From Nitrospiraceae bacterium (GTDB lineage Bacteria; Nitrospirota; Thermodesulfovibrionia; Thermodesulfovibrionales; Dissulfurispiraceae), in NCBI GenBank assembly GCA_003170655.1, contig PMYY01000070.1, forward strand, positions 1-6,296: a stretch of 6,296 bases of DNA, written 5' to 3'. The position numbers and the translations under genes were made by a program. The notes under the pieces were generated by a model. That model had not been told where the DNA came from, did no database searches, and worked only from the letters and a program-made list of their open reading frames with translations. Positions 1 through 4,967 of the stretch are shown in pieces (position 1 is the stretch's first letter; every line of letters starts with the position of its first letter).

Positions 1-1140
1 CGAGACAACAGGCGGTTCATCCTCTTTGAGAGATTGAGATTGCGAAAGTCCAGGCATTGATAAAGACCGAAGACCGCCTGTCTCGCCACCTTGACGACGA
101 AGATTTCACGGATGCAATTTAATGAAGAGATTTGCCGGCTTGGAGCATCAAAGGTAATTGATGATATGGTCATTGCGATTGATCCCGGCGACATACGTAA
201 GAAATATGCCAAGAAGATGGAACTTCTAAGCAGGATATACGATGGCAGTGAACATGAAATAGGTGACGGTTATCATCCATGCAAAATAGTAGCAGCCGAT
301 ATAGAGACCACGCGGGTCATACCTCTTTACTGCAAAGCGTATTCCTATGAGGCTGCAGACGTCAAAAGCGAAAACTCCGAACTGTTGAAGTCGATAGAAA
401 CAGTGCGCGGCCATATAGGAGACAAGGGAATCCATGCAATAGATCGCGGCGGTGACCGAGGGACCATCTATAAGTACTATTTTACAAAAGCTAAGCCTCA
501 ACGATTTGTAATTCGTCTGAAGGAAAGGGATCTGGTGCATAGGGGAAAGCGTAAACACTGTAGTGACATGGCGATGACTATGCCGATGCCGCATGAAAGC
601 ATTCTAATCGTTTATGATGACGGCAGGGAAAAACGACGTGCGGTTCAGTATAATGCTGAGGCGGTTAAACTACCCGGCTATGACCAGTCCCTTTACATAG
701 TTGTGGTAAAAGGGTTCGGTATGAAACCAATGATGCTGCTAACAAACTGTACGGTCAATATCCGTAAGAAGCAAAGCATCTGGAAGATTGTAGAATACTA
801 TCTGACTCGGTGGAAATGTGATGAGTCGTACCGTTACATCAAACAGTGCTATAACCTTGAGGATATACGCGTGAGAAGCTATATCAGCATACGCAATATC
901 GTAGTATTGGTCCTTGCTGTTTCGTACTTTGCAGCTGTGTATCTTGGGCAGAATATAAAGCTTAGATTGCTGGTGGAGAGAGTTTTTCTGGTGTCCAAAC
1001 GATTCTTTGGAGTGCCAAGTTTTTTTAATTGGGCCATAGCTGATGGAATTTACAATCTTCTGTTCCCCGATAAGACAGCATTACGCGGATTGTCGGTTGC
1101 CGGTAGCGATGATTTCCAACTCATCTTCGAGTTCGGATGA
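1..1140 (+). pseudogene. IS4-like DDE transposase, 5'-partial and frameshifted
   Basis: This is a remnant of a cut-and-paste transposase of the IS4 / DDE_Tnp_1 type. The long open frame covers 91-1140 (TTG at 91, ATG at 112). It holds the first catalytic Asp in VIAIDPGDIRKKYAKKME (D31 counted from 91), the second in AIDRGGDRG (D118), and the C-terminal Y-R-E-K motif region, here Y237-x2-R240-x3-D244-x6-K251. The residue at the usual Glu position is Asp, although a Glu follows directly. Family members carry an N-terminal domain ahead of the first Asp. That domain is visible in another frame, where 30-119 reads through KTEDRLSRHLDDEDFTDAI and then stops at 120-122. Dropping one T of the TTT at 118-120 would join the two frames as DAINEEICRLG, so a one-base insertion is likely. 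A further stop (27-29) breaks that frame upstream. The element is probably inactive. No IS end could be identified in the 3' flank. Confidence 0.87.
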
Positions 1141-1177
1141 AAAAAACTCAGGAAACTCCAGTCCAAGCAGAATTACA

Positions 1178-1206
1178 TTGACGAACGACAGTGGATGTGT
1201 TATTGT
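1178..1206 (+). promoter_or_regulatory. Candidate sigma-70 promoter for csp
   Basis: TTGACG at 1178-1183 (5 of 6 matches to the -35 consensus) is followed after exactly 17 bases by TATTGT at 1201-1206 (4 of 6 matches to the -10). It lies between the transposase remnant and the csp gene and points towards csp. Transcription from about 1213 would give a leader of roughly 105 bases, in keeping with the long 5' UTRs known for cspA-type genes. This is a pattern match only. Confidence 0.45.
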
Positions 1207-1240
1207 ATTACTAGAACTTTAAAGGTATTTGCGTTCGTAA

Positions 1241-1272
1241 GAGGCCACAAAGACTTTGAACTTTGTGGCCTC
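1241..1272 (+). other. Perfect 12-bp hairpin in the csp leader
   Basis: GAGGCCACAAAG at 1241-1252 is the exact reverse complement of CTTTGTGGCCTC at 1261-1272, with an 8-base loop. A mixed T-rich stretch follows (TATTTGTTTAG) rather than a clean T-run. It could end transcription coming from the transposase side. If the promoter at 1178-1206 is real, it would instead be a stable structure inside the csp 5' UTR. The sequence alone does not decide between these. Confidence 0.7.
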
Positions 1273-1303
1273 TATTTGTTTAGGTCCTTTTTAGTTTAAA
1301 AAC

Positions 1304-1309
1304 AAGGAG
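1304..1309 (+). promoter_or_regulatory. csp ribosome binding site
   Basis: AAGGAG lies 8 bases upstream of the csp ATG, in an A-rich and probably unstructured stretch. This is normal spacing and fixes the start at 1318. Confidence 0.8.
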
Positions 1310-1317
1310 AACAAGAA

Positions 1318-1518
1318 ATGGGACAAGGAACAGTGAAGTGGTTTAATGACAGCAAGGGGTTTGGCTTTATTACCGGGGAAGACGGCATCGATGCATTTGT
1401 ACACCATACGTCCATCGAGGGCAACGGCTTTAAGAGCCTTGCCGAGGGCGACAGAGTCAGCTTTGATACTGAAAAAGGACCGAAAGGACCGAAGGCAATC
1501 AACGTTGTCAAACTGTAG
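1318..1518 (+). CDS. Cold-shock protein, CspA family
   Basis: This is a 66-residue single cold-shock domain, the usual full length for the family. It is a cytoplasmic OB-fold protein that binds single-stranded RNA and DNA. The N-terminal GTVKWFNDSKGFGFI carries the aromatic nucleic-acid-binding face (W8, F9, F15, F17) including the RNP1 motif KGFGFI (13-18). The RNP2 equivalent is DAFVHHTSI (25-33) with F27, H29 and H30. The C-terminal half GDRVSF...GPKGPKAINV matches the last strands of the domain. Csp proteins melt RNA secondary structure, and some E. coli members are transcription antiterminators at hairpin terminators. The gene is preceded by a candidate promoter, a hairpin leader and a good ribosome site. 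It is followed after 9 bases by a terminator and then a small partner gene. The family is certain, but cold induction is not shown by sequence alone. Confidence 0.97.
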   Translation: MGQGTVKWFNDSKGFGFITGEDGIDAFVHHTSIEGNGFKSLAEGDRVSFDTEKGPKGPKAINVVKL

Positions 1519-1521
1519 TTA

Positions 1522-1542
1522 ACCGGGAAGGCTCCTCCCGGT
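1522..1542 (+). promoter_or_regulatory. Alternative (antiterminator-like) hairpin after csp
   Basis: ACCGGGA at 1522-1528 pairs perfectly with TCCCGGT at 1536-1542 around a 7-base loop. Its 3' arm shares bases 1536-1537 with the left arm of the terminator stem and the rest of that arm uses the terminator loop. Its 5' arm ends on the first terminator base. The two structures therefore exclude each other. Whether it forms in the cell is inference. Confidence 0.45.
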
Positions 1543-1560
1543 GGAGGGGCCTTTTCTTTC
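1528..1560 (+). terminator. Rho-independent terminator downstream of csp
   Basis: AAGGCTCCTC (1528-1537) pairs with GAGGGGCCTT (1544-1553) in a 10-bp GC-rich stem with one G-U pair and a 6-base loop. The T-rich tail at 1552-1560 (TTTTCTTTC) follows. It starts 10 bases after the csp stop. Its tail ends directly against the ribosome site of the next gene, so that gene is reached only by read-through unless it has its own promoter. Confidence 0.8.
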
Positions 1561-1566
1561 AGGAGG
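1561..1566 (+). promoter_or_regulatory. Ribosome binding site abutting the terminator
   Basis: A full AGGAGG begins on the base after the terminator T-run and sits only 3 bases before the ATG at 1570. This spacing is short, but no other in-frame start fits better. The arrangement ties expression of the next gene to RNA structure at this spot. Confidence 0.65.
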
Positions 1567-1569
1567 CAC

Positions 1570-1929
1570 ATGAACAACAGAGAAAAGCAGGCGGCACGCG
1601 CAGAAAGAAAACAGCAGAAAGTTGAAGCGGGCTTCATGGCTGCACGTTTTCCGGAAGTCGCAAGCATCAGCATCAGCATGGACTACAGTCAAAAAGGTAT
1701 TAGGCAGCCATTGCCGCGGACAGTTAATTTTTTCCCGAATAGTTATGCGCTTTTCAGGGTAGATTGTCTGAGCAAGGAGTGCGTAGAAGGTGGTTTTGAT
1801 TTCAGCAGGATTATAGCCTCGATGGTCGGAAATCGCAAAAAAACTTCAAATGGAGAACTCGGCTGTGAAGGCGGCCCTGCTCAGGACCACTCGGCTATTG
1901 TTTATGACGTTGCCATACAATATGTATAG
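1570..1929 (+). CDS. Csp-linked hypothetical protein, 119 residues
   Basis: I do not assign this protein a function. Residues 4-20 are strongly charged and helical (REKQAARAERKQQKVEA). A compact, probably alpha/beta part follows with FPEVASISISMDY (27-39), RTVNFFPNSYALFRVDCL (50-67) and a C-terminal strand HSAIVYDVAIQYV. C66, C71, C99 and H107 (C-x4-C, then C-x7-H) could form a metal site or a redox pair, which is inference only. There is no signal peptide or membrane segment, so it should be cytoplasmic. It starts 52 bases after the csp stop on the same strand with the csp terminator between them, so it may be expressed by read-through from the csp promoter. I have an unverified impression that similar small genes follow csp genes in Geobacter-like bacteria. 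The ordered composition and full AGGAGG support a real gene. Confidence 0.75.
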   Translation: MNNREKQAARAERKQQKVEAGFMAARFPEVASISISMDYSQKGIRQPLPRTVNFFPNSYALFRVDCLSKECVEGGFDFSRIIASMVGNRKKTSNGELGCEGGPAQDHSAIVYDVAIQYV

Positions 1930-2190
1930 TACAGCACCCGATTTCATGGTGTATCACGGGGCCTGTTTTCCCGCAGTGTATTAAACAAGAACCACGCAAC
2001 ACAAAATCGCTCAGGAGTGGAAGTATACTCGCAATCTTCATTCCTGGCCTCATCAGAAATTATTATTCAATGCCATGCCGCGGGAGCTGATGCAAGCTTA
2101 CGGGTACTGACGGGTAATCCTTAATTATGAGACAGACAGGTATTTTTGCGCCCTGAGGGATTTTTTTCAATTTAAAGAAAAACATCTTAG
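1930..2190. other. Intergenic stretch with a possible gene remnant
   Basis: No complete gene is seen in these 261 bases. On + the frame 1985-2107 is open for 41 codons between stops at 1982-1984 and 2108-2110, has no early start codon, and reads like protein (IAQEWKYTRNLHSWPHQKLL, then NAMPRELMQAYGY). It may be the decayed 3' end of a gene. A 7-base direct repeat ACGGGTA occurs at 2100-2106 and 2110-2116. A T7 run at 2161-2167 follows only a 3-bp stem and is not a credible terminator. Confidence 0.4.
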
Positions 2191-2385
2191 ATGCATGCTT
2201 TAAATGAAATCACTCCCCGAACACGGGAGCAATCAGAGGTAAAATTGATAGCAATAGTCGAAATCAACGGACAACGGATTGCACTCACCTGTCAACATGA
2301 AGGTGAAGCGGCAATTCTTCAGAACATGCTCGAAAACCCTGTCATATTAGGCAAAGGGAATCTCTTAACCGCCAAGAAGATCTAG
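2191..2385 (+). CDS. Small hypothetical protein, 64 residues
   Basis: I do not recognise this protein. The first 15 residues are polar. They are followed by VKLIAIVEINGQRIALTCQ (17-35), which looks like a beta hairpin, then a short acidic helix (GEAAILQNMLENP) and a basic end (KGNLLTAKKI). It has one Cys (C34) and no signal or membrane segment. The ATG follows an in-frame stop (TAG at 2188-2190), so it is the only upstream start. No convincing ribosome site is present, only A-rich sequence about 10 bases before it. Its TAG stop shares the palindrome CTAG (2382-2385) with the stop of the convergent YjbQ gene, so the two coding regions overlap by 4 bases. The predicted beta pattern argues for a gene, and the missing ribosome site argues for caution. 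Confidence 0.5.
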   Translation: MHALNEITPRTREQSEVKLIAIVEINGQRIALTCQHEGEAAILQNMLENPVILGKGNLLTAKKI

Positions 2386-2801
2386 CATTCCCCTATTATC
2401 TTCACAAGCACCCGCTTTCTTCTCCTGCCGTCGAACTCTCCATAAAAGATCTGTTCCCAGGTGCCGAAATCGAGTTCCCCGCCGGTGATGGCAACTACGA
2501 CTTCTCTTCCCATGATCTGTCGTTTCATATGGGCGTCGGCGTTGTCTTCACCGGCATTATGACGGTATTGAGAAACGGGTTCGTGAGGGGCGAGCTTTTC
2601 GAGCCACACATCATAGTCGTGATGCAGTCCGGACTCGTCGTCATTGATGAAGACTGAGGCCGTTATATGCATGGCGTTCACAAGGACAAGGCCTTCCTTA
2701 ATCCCGCTTTCTCTGAGACATTCCTCGACCTGGGGAGTGATGTTGATGAAGGCCCTTCTTGTCGGGATATTAAACCATAATTCCTTCCGATAACTTTTCA
2801 T
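2382..2801 (-). CDS. yjbQ: YjbQ / UPF0047 family protein
   Basis: This 139-residue cytoplasmic protein matches the full length of the YjbQ (UPF0047, PF01894) family, a small beta-rich fold that forms trimers. E. coli YjbQ has been linked to weak thiamin phosphate synthase activity, but the physiological role is unsettled. Family hallmarks visible here are VNAMHITASVFINDDE (41-56, usually HTTA or HTSA around the His), HNAGEDNADAHMK (81-93) and the C-terminal GGELDFGTWEQIFYGEFDG (107-125), close to the family's G-x-L-x-G-T-W-Q-x-I. H45, H81 and H91 are the likely conserved metal- or anion-site histidines. The ATG at 2801 has GAGGGAG 4 bases upstream (2806-2812), inside the 13-base gap after the lipoprotein stop. 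It is the last gene of the minus-strand operon, and its stop interlocks with the facing small gene. No terminator is visible at its end. Confidence 0.95.
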   Translation of the reverse strand: MKSYRKELWFNIPTRRAFINITPQVEECLRESGIKEGLVLVNAMHITASVFINDDESGLHHDYDVWLEKLAPHEPVSQYRHNAGEDNADAHMKRQIMGREVVVAITGGELDFGTWEQIFYGEFDGRRRKRVLVKIIGEC

Positions 2802-2814
2802 AAGACTCCCTCAA

Positions 2815-3048
2815 TCACTTCGCCTTGAGCAAATCTAGTCTCTCTTTGGCCTTCACAGCGTAATCGCTCGACGGATACCTGACTATTATCTGTTCATAGA
2901 GCTGTATGGCATGTTCACGGTTGTTCTGGAGTTCCTCGAACTTGGCCGTGTCATATAACTCAGATGCCTTCTGTCCAGAGCAAGCCGCAAGCACAATTGC
3001 CAGTATTATCGTTAAGAAGAAGCTCGTCAATATAGATCTTTTTTTCAC
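2815..3048 (-). CDS. Small TPR-like lipoprotein
   Basis: This is a 77-residue predicted lipoprotein. The N-terminus is a lipoprotein signal: KKR, a hydrophobic core (SFFLTIILAIVLAA) and the lipobox L20-A21-A22-C23. Lipidation at C23 would leave a 55-residue mature protein. Position +2 is Ser, so there is no inner-membrane retention signal by the E. coli rule and an outer-membrane site is favoured. The mature part holds about one tetratricopeptide-like helix pair, ASELYDTAKFEELQNNREHA and then IQLYEQIIVRYPSSDYAVKA. The YPSSDYAVKA turn recalls BamD/YbgF-type TPR lipoproteins, but this protein is far shorter. The start is GTG (3048), inside GTGA shared with the patatin stop, and AGGGGAGG sits 8 bases upstream (3057-3064). 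Translational coupling to the patatin gene is therefore likely. A scaffold or partner role for the patatin lipoprotein is inference. Confidence 0.88.
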   Translation of the reverse strand: MKKRSILTSFFLTIILAIVLAACSGQKASELYDTAKFEELQNNREHAIQLYEQIIVRYPSSDYAVKAKERLDLLKAK

Positions 3049-3941
3049 TGCGGCAACCTCCCCTGTCGTCTGAGTTGTTCAACGATCTCCCGGATCTTGG
3101 GCAAGGCCTGCAGCGCGGCCTTTTCACCCTCGATTATCGCGTCATTCCTTCTGTCGAAATCGGCTGACCCGATGTGTCCCACCAAAGGTCTTATCACAAT
3201 GTCGGCCCTTGAAAGTTGGGCAACCGAAATCCTTGAACACATGATATTGATTGCCTGAAGTATCGTCTCAATAGTGCCGGAGGGTTTAGTAGTGTCGAGA
3301 TCGGAGGAAATATCTACCGCAATCACAACATCAGCGCCAAGCCTTTTGGCAGCATCAACCGGCACAGGGCTGACAACGCCTCCGTCGACATACATTTTGT
3401 TCCCTATCATTGCTGGATTGAACACGCCCGGTATCGAACAGCTTGCACGCACAGCCTTTCCTGTGTTTCCGGTTCCAAAGACAGTCTCCTTCCCGTTAGG
3501 CAGCTCAGTTGCTGTAGCATAGAAGGGAATTCTAAGCTTTTCCATCGTTGTATTTCTGAGCATCCTGTTTACATATTCTTCAAGTAAATCCCCCTTGATG
3601 AATCCGTTATCAGGAATGGTAAAATCTGCGATATCACTCCGCTGAATATCGAGCGACAACTTCTGGATCTGATAGGCATTTAACCCATACGCATAAAGGC
3701 TTCCTACAAAACTGCCGGCGCTGGTTCCTACGATCATATGAATCGGGATTCCATTGGATTCAAGGATTTTCAACACCCCGATATGCGCAAACCCACGCGC
3801 AGCGCCTCCGCCGAGCACGAGAGCAATCCTAGCAGGCTCACGCTGCGGCTGAACAACTTCCTTTTGTACGCATGATACGACGCCAAAGAGAATAATGATA
3901 AATAATGCGATTGACTTATTTAAATACGTTCTGATATTCAA
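3045..3941 (-). CDS. Patatin-like phospholipase, lipoprotein form
   Basis: This 298-residue serine hydrolase belongs to the patatin-like phospholipase family (PF01734; RssA / NTE branch), whose members cleave acyl esters of membrane lipids with a Ser-Asp dyad. The N-terminus is a lipoprotein signal: a hydrophobic core at 10-22 and a lipobox V21-V22-S23-C24. A short linker leads to the catalytic domain from about residue 37. The oxyanion loop is GGGAARGF (44-51), the nucleophile is S74 in GTSAG (72-76), and the catalytic Asp is D186 in VDGGVVSPVPV. All key residues are present. The first gene of the operon starts with TTG at 3941, chosen because AGGAGG lies 5 bases upstream (3947-3952) and the next in-frame Met (M69) would remove the signal and oxyanion loop. 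Its TGA overlaps the GTG of the next gene. It probably acts at an envelope membrane face, but the true substrate is unknown. Confidence 0.94.
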   Translation of the reverse strand: MNIRTYLNKSIALFIIILFGVVSCVQKEVVQPQREPARIALVLGGGAARGFAHIGVLKILESNGIPIHMIVGTSAGSFVGSLYAYGLNAYQIQKLSLDIQRSDIADFTIPDNGFIKGDLLEEYVNRMLRNTTMEKLRIPFYATATELPNGKETVFGTGNTGKAVRASCSIPGVFNPAMIGNKMYVDGGVVSPVPVDAAKRLGADVVIAVDISSDLDTTKPSGTIETILQAINIMCSRISVAQLSRADIVIRPLVGHIGSADFDRRNDAIIEGEKAALQALPKIREIVEQLRRQGRLPQ

Positions 3942-3946
3942 AGCAG

Positions 3947-3952
3947 CCTCCT
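3947..3952 (-). promoter_or_regulatory. Ribosome binding site deciding a TTG start
   Basis: A perfect AGGAGG on the minus strand lies 5 bases before TTG (3941-3939). This supports TTG as the start of the patatin-like gene and includes the lipoprotein signal. No promoter with good -35 and -10 spacing was found in 3953-4036, which is AT-rich only around 3961-3980. Confidence 0.75.
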
Positions 3953-4036
3953 AAACATCGAAAATATACTTCTATACTACCAAAACCGGGGGCCTCGATG
4001 CATGCAGCTTAGAGCATAACAGTCTCGCCTTCAGCC

Positions 4037-4270
4037 CTAACAGTTGAGATTGGCGGAGAAAAGACGTATTATATATACACTTGTAGAACTTCTATCAAAT
4101 TCCCTATTTTGATCGCATTTATATACTTCGGTCAGCTCCCTTTCCTCTCTGAGATAGTCGTGAATTTTCCAATCGTCAGATGGCTGAGGCACCCCTATGA
4201 TTTTGCGGAGAGCACGATCTATAGCCAGCCACACAGCATCACACTCATCCTTGCGCTGTTTATCTCGGCG
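4037..4270 (-). pseudogene. Headless fragment of an unrecognised gene
   Basis: The minus strand is open from inside the receiver-domain fragment to a TAG at 4039-4037. The last 77 codons, outside the receiver coding region, look like real protein: RRDKQRKDECDAVWLAIDRA, then LRKIIGVPQPSDDWKIHDYL and REERELTEVYKCDQNREFD. It is mostly helical and charged, with two Trp and two Cys in this part. No good start or ribosome site is found before the receiver region begins, so the 5' end seems lost at the same point where the receiver lost its own. I do not recognise the family. The last ~20 residues, ending VYIIRLFSANLNC, may already be non-native. The opposite strand gives no better reading. It ends 96 bases upstream of the patatin operon, in the same direction. 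Confidence 0.4.
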
Positions 4271-4563
4271 TGTACAAAGTAATTCTTGCTCAAAATGGTG
4301 AGGAGGCGATCGAGAAGTTTCTCGCAAATAAGGAAAGAATTCAGCTGCTCCTCCTTGACATGATAATGCCTGAGAAGAGCGGCATAGAAGTTTACGAGGA
4401 AATTAAAAGCATTAAGCCGGATACGAAGGTTATATTTGTAAGCGGTTATACTGCTGACAGAATGAATAAAGAAATCCTTGCAGAGAAACATGTTAATTTC
4501 ATATTTAAGCCGGTGTCACCTAAGGATCTTTTAAGAAGAATCAGAGACGTGCTGGATAATTAG
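4270..4563 (+). pseudogene. 5'-truncated response-regulator receiver domain
   Basis: This encodes about 97 residues of a CheY-like receiver (REC) domain. Visible landmarks are the phosphoacceptor D30 in LLLLDMIMPEKSG (26-38), S58 in VIFVSGYTAD (the conserved Ser/Thr) and K80-P81 in FKPVSP. The first strand and the acidic Asp-Asp/Glu pair that binds Mg2+ are missing, roughly 24 residues by comparison with a typical receiver of about 120. The reading begins exactly where the family has GYKVILAQNGEEA. The frame is open back to 4225 but the extra residues are unlike a receiver, and no ATG or ribosome site is present. GTG at 4270 is only a formal start. The domain ends right after helix 5 (RDVLDN), as in the C-terminal receiver of hybrid sensor kinases, so it is probably such a tail. 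Without the acidic pocket, phosphorylation should fail. Confidence 0.85.
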
Positions 4564-4967
4564 ACGGTCAGTCTTTCGTATTCCGACAGCAATCTATCCT
4601 TATTATGGAAAAAGCATTGTGTTAAATTCAGGTGAAAGAAACCCACCCTCTGCGAGACCACCAGAATCTCGACTCGGAGAGACAAGCTCGATAAAGTAGA
4701 AGGAAAATCACTGTTCTCGATTACCGTTATTAGATCTTGTCCGACAAGTGGCATGGACATACTGCCTGCAGTGTTATGTTTTTTTTGATATTATTTATAT
4801 ATGAACCTGGAGGATCACCTAACTGTTTATCTATGGGTTCTTATAATGAAAACAGTTATTAAAAGGCACACGAGTAGCCGTTTCGTTCTTTTTGAACCTT
4901 CGGGGAGCAACAATGTCTTGTAGGTTCCGGCGCGACACTGGCAGCAATAAAGACTGGGGGATCAACG
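4564..4967. other. Non-coding stretch upstream of the TAXI gene
   Basis: No gene is supported in these 404 bases. A 66-codon minus-strand frame at 4560-4760 has no family signature and no ribosome site. Near 4650-4670 there is only a small 5-bp hairpin (CGAGA...TCTCG). From about 4780 the sequence is AT-rich and holds the promoter-like element and inverted repeat listed separately. The frame of the TAXI gene is open back to 4896 but without a usable start before 4968. Confidence 0.6.
4820..4858 (+). promoter_or_regulatory. Candidate promoter flanked by a 9-bp inverted repeat
   Basis: A perfect -10 hexamer TATAAT lies at 4842-4847. TAACTGTTT (4820-4828) and AAACAGTTA (4850-4858) form an exact inverted repeat around it with 21 bases between the arms. 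The left arm falls where a -35 box would be, and no TTGACA-like hexamer is present there. Weak -35 plus flanking repeat is the layout of an operator, either for an activator covering -35 or a repressor spanning the promoter. The start of transcription would be near 4854, giving a leader of about 115 bases to the TAXI gene. The regulator is unknown. Confidence 0.4.

Noticed and set aside
226..594. Minus-strand open frame inside the transposase
   Set aside because: It lies fully opposite the catalytic region of the transposase and has no family signature or ribosome site.
1296..1679. Minus-strand open frame across csp and the next gene
   Set aside because: It is antisense to two well-supported genes, with low-complexity composition at its start.
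2100..2116. Direct repeat ACGGGTA twice, 10 bases apart
   Set aside because: Only 7 bases and two copies, with no adjacent promoter or gene start, so it is compatible with chance.
2151..2168. CCCTGAGGG followed by T7 as a terminator
   Set aside because: The stem is only 3 bp with a 3-base loop and cannot be stable enough.
3274..3522. Plus-strand open frame inside the patatin-like gene
   Set aside because: It is antisense to the conserved catalytic part of the patatin domain.
3953..4036. Promoter for the minus-strand operon
   Set aside because: TATA-like words occur on the minus strand at about 3962-3978, but no -35 hexamer lies at suitable spacing. The CATCGA/TCGATG inverted repeat is too short and too far apart to weigh.
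4219..4491. Minus-strand open frame opposite the receiver domain
   Set aside because: The receiver reading shows clear family motifs, and this frame shows none.
4560..4760. 66-codon minus-strand open frame after the receiver fragment
   Set aside because: No motif, no ribosome site, and composition no better than the other frames of the stretch.
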